Source: an uncultured Pyrinomonadaceae bacterium (GTDB taxonomy: Bacteria > Acidobacteriota > Blastocatellia > Pyrinomonadales > Pyrinomonadaceae). From it: a DNA stretch of 37,892 bases. The translations under genes and the position numbers were made by a program. The stretch spans positions 1-37,892 of the forward strand of contig CADCUR010000096.1 of NCBI GenBank assembly GCA_902805935.1. Direction: 5' to 3'. Each line of letters begins with the position of its first letter. Positions within the stretch are counted from its first letter, which is position 1. The notes below the pieces were generated by a model, which saw only the letters and a list, made by a program, of their open reading frames with translations, was not told the origin of the DNA and searched no databases. Shown here piece by piece: positions 15,865 to 24,125 of this stretch.

Positions 15865-17247
15865 CTACGACTTTTTGCCGCCGCCTTTTGCCTGCTGCTG
15901 CGGCGTGAGCGGTTCGGTTTTGCCTTTTTCAAGCGGGTTTCCGGCTTTGAAATCGGCGAGCGCGACGACGAATTTGCGGTCGCCGCTTGTTTTATCGAGC
16001 ATCTCTTTCAAAGTCTTTTCGTCAATTTTTGAAACATCGACGCCGTAGCCTTCGAGTTCCGCCCGCAGGTTTTCGACCGTGTTGGTTTTTCTCTCGTAAA
16101 CGTCCGGGTAAACGGTCAAAACGCCGTTCTCGACAATTATCGAATCGTAATTGATGTCAACCGGAACGTCGCCGTTCAGATTTATCACGCGCCGTTCAGA
16201 GTTTTTCCGCGCCGCCGCGATTTCATCGCCGGAAATCGAAAGATTTCGCGCCTTTGAAATCATCTGTGTCATTTCAAATAAATCGTCGCGCAGCACGCGC
16301 ACGCAGCCGTGCGAGACGAGATTTCCGATGTCCGAAGGGCTTTGCGCTTCGTGCAGCAGATAGGCTTGACCGAGCGGGATTTTTATTTTGCCGAGCGGGT
16401 TATCTGGATCGTCCGCCGGGATTACCTGATACGGCTCGACATCCGAAGATTTTCGCACCCATTCGCTGTCGGGCGGAATCCAGTTCGGGTTCAAAATAAT
16501 TTTATCAGCCGAGCGCATTCCGACCGGAATCGGAAAATCCTTCTTTCCGACGCCGACGTAATACGATTTAATCTCTTTGCCGTTTTGCCAAAGCGTCATC
16601 GTAAAAGCCGGAACGTTAACCGTAATTTTTACATTTCCGTCGCCCGCTTTGAGAGCGGCACGTTCGATTCGTCCGTTCGTTGATTTGTCAGACCGCGCCG
16701 ATTCGTCCGTGTCGGGCGGGCGGTTTGAGGCGGTCGCGTTTGAATTTGCCGCATTTGCGTTTTGATTTGAATTTGTTTGGCTCGCTTCGTTTTCAAGCGC
16801 GACCCTTTTTGCCAGCAATAAATGTTCGGTTTCCTTTGTTTCGCCGCTTCGGTATTTCACCCGCGCCCAGACTTCGCCGTTAAAATCTTCGGGGATTTTT
16901 AAATCGGCGACGTAATTGTCTTTCGTTCCATCGGTCGGCGCGGTCAGAGTTTTTAATTTCAAAGCGCGGTCATCGGCAGTCACTGGCTGGTAAAACAATT
17001 CGACTTCGGAAGCGTCTGCGGCGCGAACAGTTAATTTGAAATCGTCGCCCGTGACGATTTGGTAATCGTCGTCCCCTTTTGAAACAGGCGCGGCTTCAAT
17101 CGTCGGCTGTCCGGCATTCTCCGCCGCCGCGCTGTTTGTATTAGCCGCGTTGTTTGCTGTTTGAGTAGAATTTGCCGGCGGCTCACACGCGGCGATGAAA
17201 AGCGCGAGCGGCAGCAATCCGAACTGAATATATTTTTTAATCTTCAT
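15865..17247 (-). CDS. L,D-transpeptidase lipoprotein (YkuD domain)
   Basis: 460 residues with a lipoprotein signal (LFIAAC, lipidated Cys21), so it is anchored in the envelope. A low-complexity Asn/Ala region follows, then an Ig-like or beta domain (about 60-150), a second Asn-rich linker (155-195), and the YkuD catalytic domain (about 203-390). The active site SHGCVRV gives Cys314 with His312, and His298 lies in LLHEAQS, the H-x(n)-S-H-G-C arrangement of L,D-transpeptidases. These enzymes make 3-3 cross-links in peptidoglycan or attach proteins to it; they are often induced in envelope stress. The C-terminal 70 residues are extra. ATG 17247 with AAGG upstream. Element E5 is centred 92 bp upstream. 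Confidence 0.93.
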   Translation of the reverse strand: MKIKKYIQFGLLPLALFIAACEPPANSTQTANNAANTNSAAAENAGQPTIEAAPVSKGDDDYQIVTGDDFKLTVRAADASEVELFYQPVTADDRALKLKTLTAPTDGTKDNYVADLKIPEDFNGEVWARVKYRSGETKETEHLLLAKRVALENEASQTNSNQNANAANSNATASNRPPDTDESARSDKSTNGRIERAALKAGDGNVKITVNVPAFTMTLWQNGKEIKSYYVGVGKKDFPIPVGMRSADKIILNPNWIPPDSEWVRKSSDVEPYQVIPADDPDNPLGKIKIPLGQAYLLHEAQSPSDIGNLVSHGCVRVLRDDLFEMTQMISKARNLSISGDEIAAARKNSERRVINLNGDVPVDINYDSIIVENGVLTVYPDVYERKTNTVENLRAELEGYGVDVSKIDEKTLKEMLDKTSGDRKFVVALADFKAGNPLEKGKTEPLTPQQQAKGGGKKS

Positions 17248-17319
17248 TTTTAACCTTCTTGATTATGCTTTTCGGTAATCTCTAAAAATCAATTTTAGAC
17301 GGCGGGAACGCCCGTTCCA

Positions 17320-17358
17320 TCAGTGGCAACACTCAAAAGATATGAGTGTAATTACGCA
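17320..17358. promoter_or_regulatory. 39-bp operator-like element, copy E5
   Basis: Left box TCAGTGGCAACACTCA (17320-17335), spacer AAAGATA, right box TGAGTGTAATTACGCA (17343-17358). Core CACTCA-N7-TGAGTG is a perfect inverted repeat. It lies in the gap between the MgtC stop and the L,D-transpeptidase start, centred 92 bp from the latter. Confidence 0.75.
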
Positions 17359-17398
17359 GAGCCGATGAGTTTCTTGATATGATTTTCGGGCGGGTAAA

Positions 17399-17899
17399 TT
17401 ACGAAGACTCTTTTTCCGAAACGGTAGATTTTTGAGCTTTTTTCGATTCTTCTTCGCCGTCGTTTTCGACAATCGGCGTGAGCGTTCGCAGAGCGACGAA
17501 CATAATCGCGCTTAACACGAGCGCGATTTCTTCGCGTTCAAAAGCGACTGCCGCGCCGATTGCGCCCGTCGCCCAGATGCTCGCGGCGGTCGCCAAGCCC
17601 CGCACGTTCGCGCCTTCTTTCAAAATCGCGCCGCCGCCGATAAAACCGATGCCGCCGATTAATCCTTGCAGCAGACGAGCCTGCGTTTCAGCGTTCGCGC
17701 CCGGCACGTTTTTAGCGATCAGCATAAAACCGCACGCTCCAATCGCCACAATCGGAAATGTCCGCAACCCTAAGTTTCGTTCGGATTTGTGGCGTTCCCA
17801 GCCAATCGGAACGGCGAAAGCGAACGCCAGCCCGACGCGCAGAAAATCAACGAGCGTCTGCCGCCAGTCAAACGAAAATGCTTCGATTAAAAAATCCAT
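17399..17899 (-). CDS. MgtC/SapB family membrane protein
   Basis: 166 residues. The N-terminal half has the conserved MgtC core: LRVGLAFAFAVPIGWERHKSERNLGLRTF, then VAIGACGF, ARLLQGLIGGIGFIGGGAIL and VRGLATAASIWATGAIGAA, within about five membrane helices. Long MgtC proteins carry a C-terminal ACT-like domain; here there is only a short charged tail, as in SapB-type members. Family members are linked to magnesium limitation, acid or envelope stress, and inhibition of ATP synthase in Salmonella. The ATG at 17899 is 8 bases past the kinase stop (17908), so the two are one transcript. Confidence 0.92.
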   Translation of the reverse strand: MDFLIEAFSFDWRQTLVDFLRVGLAFAFAVPIGWERHKSERNLGLRTFPIVAIGACGFMLIAKNVPGANAETQARLLQGLIGGIGFIGGGAILKEGANVRGLATAASIWATGAIGAAVAFEREEIALVLSAIMFVALRTLTPIVENDGEEESKKAQKSTVSEKESS

Positions 17900-17907
17900 A
17901 TCAAGAG

Positions 17908-19752
17908 TTATTTATCCGGGCTGACGCCGCTCAAAAAAACCGGCAGGAAAACCGTAAATTTTGTTCCGCTTTGCTTTCCCGTCACCGGACTTTCAGCGAC
18001 GATTTCGCCGCCCGTTTGTTCGACTAAATTATGAACGAGGTAAAGTCCCAAACCGACACCGGCAGCCTCACTCGCCGCATCGCATTCGGTTTCGCGGTAA
18101 AATTTTCCGCCCGTCTCCGCCGCTCGCGGCAACGAGAGCGGCTGTCCGCGATAGAACTTTTCAAAAATGCGCGGCAAATCTTCCGCCCGGATGCCGCACC
18201 CGTTGTCAATGATTTGGACGGCGATTCGCTCGCCTTTATTTTCAGCGGAAACCGTGATTTTGCGGTTTTCGGGCGTGTATTTCATCGCGTTTTCAATCAG
18301 ACTTGAGACGATTCTTCGCAGCGCTCCGGCGTCAGTTAAAGCGAGCGGCAAATCGCTCGGCGGCGGTATGAATTTGAGATTTAATCGGCGCGAATCAGCC
18401 GCGCGCCGGTGCGCTTCAACGGTTTCGGCTAAAATTCCGGCGACATCAGCCGGACGAAGCGAGATTTTATACGCGCCGGATTCGATGCGCGACAAATCGA
18501 GCAGAGTTTGGACGAAATCAATCTGGCGGTCGCATTCCAAGGCGATGGTTTTCAAGAATTCTTCGCGCTCAGGCTGGGAAATTTTATTCGTCTGCAAAAC
18601 GCGCGTTAGAGTTTTTATCGTCGTCAGCGGCGTGCGTAATTCGTGCGAGACGCTTGAAACGAATTCGGATTTCAAACGGTCGAGCGCTTTTAGTTCTTCT
18701 TCTCGATGCGCTATTTCTTCTGCCATCTGATTAAAAGTCGTTCCCAATTCGCCGATTGAGCCGTCGCCCTCGATTCCGGCGCGCGCCGTCAAGTCGCCCG
18801 CGCCGAAATCTCGCGCCGCTGCGGTTAAAATTCCGAGCGGGCGCGTGATGCTTCGCGCCAGATAGTATGCCGCCGCAATCGCCAGCGCCGCGACGAGCAA
18901 GCCGAACAGCATTTGCCGGATGAATTGCCGCTGCGCCGGCTCGTAAAGTTTCTGGCTCGGCGTGCCGACGATGACGACCGCGTTGACCGCCTCGACGCGC
19001 GCCAATCCGTAAACGCGCCGGATTTTGTCATAAGGGCTTTCGATTTCAATCGCCTCCTCCCGTTTTTCATTTAAAGCCGCGAGCAGCGGAGTTTCGCCGA
19101 CATCGAGCGACATTTGTTCCGGGGAAACGCGGCTGCGGTAAAGCAGGCGGTTATTTTTGTCGAAAACGGCGAGAATGTTGTCTTCGGGAAATTCGAGTTT
19201 TTTAAAGACATCGCTCACGCTCGCGCCGTCAATCCGCGCGACGACGAAATTGCCGTCTCCAGTCGGCAGCGCGAGCGATAAAATCCGCAGATTATCGCCC
19301 GCAGTTTGTTCGGTCGAGATGACGAAGGAATTTTCCCGCTCCGCTTCCCGTTCGAGGTCTTGAACGGAAATTGCCGATAAATTAAAGTTTTTCTTCGATT
19401 GCGATAACACGACTTCGCCGTTTTGATTGATGATTTGAATGTCGAGCCAGTTCGGGCGGGTTTTGACGATTGAATCGAGATAATCCTGAAGCGCGAGACG
19501 GCTTTCGTTATTGCTCGCCAGAATTGAAATCGCTTCGAGCGTCTGCCGGTAAGCCAGAATCCGCTGCTCGAACGCCGTCGCCGCCAGTTCCGCCTGCCGC
19601 TTCAAGGATTCGTCAATTTGCGTTCGGCTCGCTTTCCAAAATCCCCAAAGATTAAAAAATCCGGCTAAAACGAGCGGAATCAGCAAACCGAGCGCGAGGC
19701 ACAGCAGTCGGGCGCGAATCGAAAGCATTTGAAATCTCATAAATTCGAGCAT
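17908..19752 (-). CDS. Sensor histidine kinase with periplasmic Cache-like sensor and HAMP
   Basis: 614 residues. Helix 1 (about 17-39) and helix 2 (about 281-299) bracket a 240-residue periplasmic domain that looks like a double Cache/PAS-like sensor (WLDIQIINQNGEVV and NILAVFDKNNRLLYRS strands). HAMP follows (about 300-352, RSITRPLGIL), then HisKA with His370 (SSVSHELRTPLTTIK) and a full HATPase_c domain (NAMKYTPEN, DNGCGI, RIFEKFYRG, GVGLGLYLV). The phosphotransfer region is strikingly like that of the kinase at 11759, so the output modules are recent paralogues with different sensors. Its likely partner is the regulator at 20523, one gene upstream. Start ATG 19752; ATG 19740 is an alternative. 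Confidence 0.95.
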   Translation of the reverse strand: MLEFMRFQMLSIRARLLCLALGLLIPLVLAGFFNLWGFWKASRTQIDESLKRQAELAATAFEQRILAYRQTLEAISILASNNESRLALQDYLDSIVKTRPNWLDIQIINQNGEVVLSQSKKNFNLSAISVQDLEREAERENSFVISTEQTAGDNLRILSLALPTGDGNFVVARIDGASVSDVFKKLEFPEDNILAVFDKNNRLLYRSRVSPEQMSLDVGETPLLAALNEKREEAIEIESPYDKIRRVYGLARVEAVNAVVIVGTPSQKLYEPAQRQFIRQMLFGLLVAALAIAAAYYLARSITRPLGILTAAARDFGAGDLTARAGIEGDGSIGELGTTFNQMAEEIAHREEELKALDRLKSEFVSSVSHELRTPLTTIKTLTRVLQTNKISQPEREEFLKTIALECDRQIDFVQTLLDLSRIESGAYKISLRPADVAGILAETVEAHRRAADSRRLNLKFIPPPSDLPLALTDAGALRRIVSSLIENAMKYTPENRKITVSAENKGERIAVQIIDNGCGIRAEDLPRIFEKFYRGQPLSLPRAAETGGKFYRETECDAASEAAGVGLGLYLVHNLVEQTGGEIVAESPVTGKQSGTKFTVFLPVFLSGVSPDK

Positions 19753-19860
19753 CCGCCAAAGATAATTTTACTTCAAGCCGCAGTCGCTGAAATTTCGCGC
19801 CGAAAATATTACTCGAATTTCGACGCTTCTCAGAAAAAGCCGGACAAATTACCGGGCGCG

Positions 19861-20391
19861 TCATAATTTCTGCATCGTTACCGTGACCGTCGGTTTTTCT
19901 CCGGCGGTGCGCGAATACGCCACCCAGTAACCGGCTTCAGGATACTGGACGAGATTATATATTGAGCCGTCGGGCCTTTCCGCAACCGGAATTTCCGAGC
20001 CGAAAACATCAGCGTATTTCGGCGCGCTTTTGTTTTCGTTCAGGTAAGTTACCGAAACAAGGCGTACTTTTTTGTCGGCATCGAGCCGAATTTGTATCAT
20101 TTCATCGTCCGAATCGTAAAAAAATCCGTCCTTGTCGTCAATTTTCGCCTTGCCCAATTTTTCGCGCACTTCTTCGGCGGTCGTACCGATTTTTATTCCT
20201 TTATAATCGGTCAAAACTGGCGCTAAAACTGCCTTTTCGCTTTTTTCCTCGGCAATTTGAACCGTCGCCGTCTGCGCGTTTTCTGCATTTTGCCCGAACG
20301 CGGGAACGATTAATACGAAAAACACAAACAAACCGAAAAACGCTTTCGATGTAATTTCCGCCGCTGAATTTACGTTGATTTTTTTTAACAT
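19861..20391 (-). CDS. Exported hypothetical protein
   Basis: 176 residues from ATG 20391 (MLKKINVNSAAEITSKAFFG), which follows AGGAGG by 9 bases; a longer frame to a GTG at 20463 has no such site and would overlap element E6. A signal peptide (cleavage near VPAFGQ) precedes a low-complexity segment, then a compact domain: YKGIKIGTTAEEVREKLGKAKIDD, FFYDSDDEMIQIRLDADKKV, VSVTYL, and GYWVAYSRTAGE. The IGTTAEEVREKLG start recalls SmpA/BamE-like folds, but I cannot name the family. It sits between the response regulator and its kinase, so it may feed the signal (periplasmic accessory) or be a co-regulated envelope protein. Confidence 0.75.
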   Translation of the reverse strand: MLKKINVNSAAEITSKAFFGLFVFFVLIVPAFGQNAENAQTATVQIAEEKSEKAVLAPVLTDYKGIKIGTTAEEVREKLGKAKIDDKDGFFYDSDDEMIQIRLDADKKVRLVSVTYLNENKSAPKYADVFGSEIPVAERPDGSIYNLVQYPEAGYWVAYSRTAGEKPTVTVTMQKL

Positions 20392-20450
20392 TTCCAAAAA
20401 CCTCCTCTTAAAATCCATTTCGACTTTAAAAGAAAAAGCGAGCGGGCAAA

Positions 20451-20489
20451 TCAACGAAAACACCTAATTCGCTTGAGTGTTTTTACTTA
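20451..20489. promoter_or_regulatory. 39-bp operator-like element, copy E6
   Basis: Left box TCAACGAAAACACCTA (20451-20466), spacer ATTCGCT, right box TGAGTGTTTTTACTTA (20474-20489). Core CACCTA-N7-TGAGTG, centred 79 bp upstream of the gene starting at 20391, in the gap after the response regulator stop (20523). It would give the accessory-kinase-mgtC genes their own regulated promoter. Confidence 0.72.
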
Positions 20490-20522
20490 ATAATTCGGTA
20501 AATAGGAAGGCAAATTAAAACG

Positions 20523-21155
20523 CTATTCGGTTTTTTGGGAAATAATGTAGCGAGCGATTTCGACGCGGTTCGAGAAATTCTTTTTGGCTAAAATGCGGCT
20601 GACGTGATTTTCAACCGTGCGAATGCTTAAATTTAATTCGAGGGCGATTTCCTTGTTGCTCAAGCCGCGAGCGACCGATTCAGCGACGCGCCATTCGGCT
20701 TCGGTCAACGCTTCGTCGCGGACGAAAACGGTTTCTTCCGGCATTTCGCTGCCGACGAGCCGCGCAATCGTCGAATGCGTGCGCTCGACGCGCTGCAAAA
20801 TATTTTTAATTATTGCGACCAGTTCGTCCGGCTCAAACGGCTTTGTCAAATAAGCGTCAACACCCGATTGAAAGCCTTCCACGCGGTCTTCGATTTCGTC
20901 TTTGGCGGTCAAAAAAATTATCGGAATCAAAGCGTAATTCGGCGCAGCGCGTAATCTTCGCGCCAGAGCAAAACCGTCCATTCCCGGCATCCGCACATCC
21001 GAGACGATTAAATCCGGCGCGCTTTGGGCGACGAGAACGAGAGCCTCGCGTCCGTTCCGGGCAGTGGTTACATCAAAGCCTCCGTCGCGTAAAACGGCGG
21101 CAACCGCCCGCAACAGATTCGGTTCGTCGTCAACTATTAATAAACGCTTCGACAT
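20523..21155 (-). CDS. NarL/FixJ-type response regulator (receiver + LuxR helix-turn-helix)
   Basis: 210 residues from ATG 21155 (MSKRLLIVDDEPNLL); an earlier ATG in frame at 21194 adds only 13 unconserved residues. Receiver with acidic pair Asp9-Asp10, Asp53 (SDVRMPGMDG), Thr in FLTAKD and Lys in TKPFEP. The LuxR-type DNA-binding domain reads GLSNKEIALELNLSIRTVE, then NHVSRILAKKNFSNR. It is a close paralogue of the regulator at 13090-13725 along its whole length. It lies between the Ser/Thr kinase gene and the histidine kinase group on the same strand. Target sites are not shown directly; the E elements are the obvious candidates. Confidence 0.95.
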   Translation of the reverse strand: MSKRLLIVDDEPNLLRAVAAVLRDGGFDVTTARNGREALVLVAQSAPDLIVSDVRMPGMDGFALARRLRAAPNYALIPIIFLTAKDEIEDRVEGFQSGVDAYLTKPFEPDELVAIIKNILQRVERTHSTIARLVGSEMPEETVFVRDEALTEAEWRVAESVARGLSNKEIALELNLSIRTVENHVSRILAKKNFSNRVEIARYIISQKTE

Positions 21156-21324
21156 ATTTTTACCCGCAGCCGCAATTAAATTTATCGTTGTCAAGCAGGC
21201 TCAGTTTATCCGTAAATTCTTTTCGCGCAAAATCACCCCGAGCCGACAATCGTTTTTCAAAATTAACTACTGCCTGGTTAGCTGTTAAATTTTTGGCAGT
21301 TAGGACAGATTCGAGAGTGAACAT

Positions 21325-23853
21325 TTATTCCTTAAAAGTTAGATTTGTCGGTAAATTCAATGTTTCTACGATTCTTTTAAACCGCATTTCACTTTGTAAA
21401 TCCGCAAAGATAGGCTCGACTTGCAGGAAAACAAGCGCGTTGAATCTTTTCTCGCGCGCCTTTTCGAGTTCGTCGAGAGCTTTGTTTTTCTCGTTCAATC
21501 CGGCATAAACGATTGCCGCGTAATACGGCGAAACGTAGCGATTTTGAGACAGTTTTTGCAGCAGTTCGATTTGCTCCAAAGCCTGTCGTCGCTCGCCGGA
21601 AACGGCATAGACGTAGCCCAAAGCGGCGATTGCCCTGACATTGCCGTTCATCGAAAGTGAGGTTTCCAGAGTTTCCGTTTCACTCGCCGAATCCGGCTTG
21701 TTTTCGATTAAGCTCGCGCGGCGGTTCGGGCTTAACGCCGCCGCCCAGTTAATTTCCTGAATTGCCGCTTCGTATTCTTTTTTCTGCGCTAAAACATAGC
21801 CCAGCTCCAGACGCGCTCTCGCGTAGTTCGGTTCGAGTTCAAGAGTTTTGCGATAAGCGGCGGCGGATTCGTCAAAGCGGCGGGCTTGATAAAGATATTT
21901 CCCGTAATCGGCGTTGATTGCGAGCGAAAACGGGTCAAGCTCCAAAGCCTTTTGAATTTCGAGCAGAGCCGTGTCGTGCTTGCCTTGGGCGGAAAGCAAA
22001 CCGGCAAACCCTTGATGCGCGGCGGCGTAATCGGCGTCGAGCGCGATGCTACGCTCAAAGTTGGCTTGCGCTTCGCGCCAATTCCATTCGTGGCGAAAAT
22101 TAAACGCGCCGAGCGAAGCGTGCGCTTCGGCGAGATTCGGGTCGAGCTGCAAAGCTCTATTTGCCGCGTTTCTCGCTTTGGAATTAAAATCCGTCGCCGG
22201 GCTGATGTTATAGATGTTCAAAAGCGAATACGAATCAGCCAAACCGGAATAAGCCGGAGCGTAATTTGGGTCGGCGGCGACGGCTCGCTCGAAATACTCG
22301 ATGCTTTTAAGCAGCGTGTCGGGCGTTCGCTTGTTCCAAAAATAACGACCTTGCAGATAAAACTGATATGCGTCGGAATTGGTTTTGTAGTTTTTGACGA
22401 GTTTTGTATCTTCGTCTTCGCTGAGCGGTCGGTCGAGATTTTCGGCGACATCGCGCGTGATTTCTCTTTGCAGCGCGACGATTTCCGACAGTTCGCCCTG
22501 ATACTGCTTGCCCCACAGATGCGTGTCGTCCTTTGCGTCAATCAGCTCGACATTAATAAAAACTTCGTCGCCGGTCTGCCGTATTCTGCCGGTTAAAATG
22601 ACGTGAGTGTTGAGAGCGCGTCCGATGTCGCGCGAGTTTTGGTTTGAATCTTGATAACGATAAACCGTGTCGCGCGAGCGCACCCGAAGATTCGGAATTT
22701 CCGCCAAGCTGTTAATCAAACTTTCCGTCACGCCTTCGGCAAAATAGTCGCTTTCAAATTCTTCCGAAGTATTGACAAACGGCAAAACGGCGATTGATTC
22801 AATTTCGTGTTTCTGGCGCGGAAACAGTAAAAAAGCGGATAAAGCCGCCGCTAAAACCAAAACGGCAATCGTTCCGAAAATAATCGGATGTTTCGACAGC
22901 CAATGACGCTCGTTTCGACGCGCGAAACGAGGCTCGCTCGTTTGCGGAAACACGGGAAAACTCGAAACCGTTTCATTCGTTTCCGCTTCAATTTCGCCTA
23001 AAACGGCGCGAATCTCGTCGCGCATCGCCTCTGCCGTCTGAAAACGATCTTCGGGGTTTTTCGCCAAAGCCCGGTCAACTATTTCCTGCAAGCGCGGCGG
23101 AATCGGCAAATCTTTACCGCGCATCTCGGCGATGCTTTTGGGCGAATGGTTGATGACTTTATTTCGGACTTCGCCGACGGTTTTGCCGTTGAAAGGAAAT
23201 TGTCCGGTGAGCAGTTGATAAAGCACGACGCCAATCGAAAAAATATCGGCGCGGTGATCCGACGCTTCTCCCAAAGCCATTTCGGGCGCGGACGAGGACG
23301 GCGTGCCGTAAGGAATTCCGGCAACGCTCAAATCCGTATCTTCGGAATTTTCCGCGTCCGATTTTTTAGCACCGGGTTCGAGCAGCTTGGCTAAACCGAA
23401 ATCCAAAACTTTGACAAGTCCGGTCGAAGTAACAAGAATGTTTCCGCCTTTTATGTCGCGGTGAATTATGCCTTTAGTGTGGGCGGCGACCAGCGCGTCG
23501 GCGACTTGAGCGATAATCGTCAGCGCGCTTCTTAGTTCTAAAGGACGACGATTTAGAAGAAATTGGTTCACGTTTTGTCCTTCAACATAGCGCATCACGA
23601 TGTAGGTGTAATTTTCGTCGTCGTTAAAACCGTAAATCGTGCTGATGTTCGGATGGTCGAGCGAGGAAGCCAATTTCGCCTCGCGTTCGAAACGCGCGAG
23701 GCTTATTTTTCGCAGTTTCAATTCAGGCGGAAGAATTTTGACGGCGACGAGCCGGTCGAGTTTCGTGTCCAGAGCCTTAAAGACAACGCCTTGCCCGCCC
23801 TTGCCGAGGACTTCCAAAAGTTTGAAGTTGCCGAGCATTTGACCGACTTCCAT
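21325..23853 (-). CDS. Membrane Ser/Thr protein kinase with TolB-like and TPR domains
   Basis: 842 residues. Kinase domain 10-275: glycine loop GKGGQGVVFKA, Lys39, catalytic loop HRDIKGGN (131-138) with Asp133, and DFG (151-153). A Gly stands where most bacterial kinases have Pro in HRDIKPxN. One transmembrane helix (about 318-340) leads to an extracytoplasmic TolB-N/FlgO-like domain (SIAVLPFVNTSEEFESDYFAEGVTESLINSL ... VILTGRIRQ) and then about seven TPR repeats (510-800). This PknB-TolB-TPR build is very frequent in Acidobacteriota. It should phosphorylate cytoplasmic proteins in response to an envelope ligand. It is next to a response regulator, so cross-talk is possible. ATG 23853 has no ribosome site; ATG 23838 is an alternative. 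Confidence 0.95.
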   Translation of the reverse strand: MEVGQMLGNFKLLEVLGKGGQGVVFKALDTKLDRLVAVKILPPELKLRKISLARFEREAKLASSLDHPNISTIYGFNDDENYTYIVMRYVEGQNVNQFLLNRRPLELRSALTIIAQVADALVAAHTKGIIHRDIKGGNILVTSTGLVKVLDFGLAKLLEPGAKKSDAENSEDTDLSVAGIPYGTPSSSAPEMALGEASDHRADIFSIGVVLYQLLTGQFPFNGKTVGEVRNKVINHSPKSIAEMRGKDLPIPPRLQEIVDRALAKNPEDRFQTAEAMRDEIRAVLGEIEAETNETVSSFPVFPQTSEPRFARRNERHWLSKHPIIFGTIAVLVLAAALSAFLLFPRQKHEIESIAVLPFVNTSEEFESDYFAEGVTESLINSLAEIPNLRVRSRDTVYRYQDSNQNSRDIGRALNTHVILTGRIRQTGDEVFINVELIDAKDDTHLWGKQYQGELSEIVALQREITRDVAENLDRPLSEDEDTKLVKNYKTNSDAYQFYLQGRYFWNKRTPDTLLKSIEYFERAVAADPNYAPAYSGLADSYSLLNIYNISPATDFNSKARNAANRALQLDPNLAEAHASLGAFNFRHEWNWREAQANFERSIALDADYAAAHQGFAGLLSAQGKHDTALLEIQKALELDPFSLAINADYGKYLYQARRFDESAAAYRKTLELEPNYARARLELGYVLAQKKEYEAAIQEINWAAALSPNRRASLIENKPDSASETETLETSLSMNGNVRAIAALGYVYAVSGERRQALEQIELLQKLSQNRYVSPYYAAIVYAGLNEKNKALDELEKAREKRFNALVFLQVEPIFADLQSEMRFKRIVETLNLPTNLTFKE

Positions 23854-24033
23854 AAATTTTTTGACTGTTCAATGGCAGGCAGTTACAAATCCTTTTGTTT
23901 TTTAATTCGGTTTTCTGATTCGTCGGAATTGCCGATGCATCAAAGCCTCCGCCGGATATGACGAATCACGCCGCATTTGCCTGACAAATCTTCATTTTAA
24001 ACAACATATTAGCACACGCCGCGCCCGATGTTT

Positions 24034-24072
24034 TGAGTGGTAACACTCACCTCGCTTAGGTGTGAACACTGT
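24034..24072. promoter_or_regulatory. 39-bp operator-like element, copy E7
   Basis: Left box TGAGTGGTAACACTCA (24034-24049) is itself a perfect 16-bp palindrome; spacer CCTCGCT; right box TAGGTGTGAACACTGT (24057-24072). Core CACTCA-N7-TAGGTG. It lies between the divergent Ser/Thr kinase (200 bp) and the glycine-zipper gene (centre 73 bp from its start), so the latter is the likelier target. Confidence 0.76.
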
Positions 24073-24125
24073 CGAACCGCAAGAAGCAAAGCGGTTAAAA
24101 TTTGAAGTGATTGGGGAGAAAAATT

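Noticed and set aside
21886-22596. Plus-strand frame antisense to the Ser/Thr kinase TPR region
   Set aside because: Shadow frame; no ribosome site and no recognisable domain.
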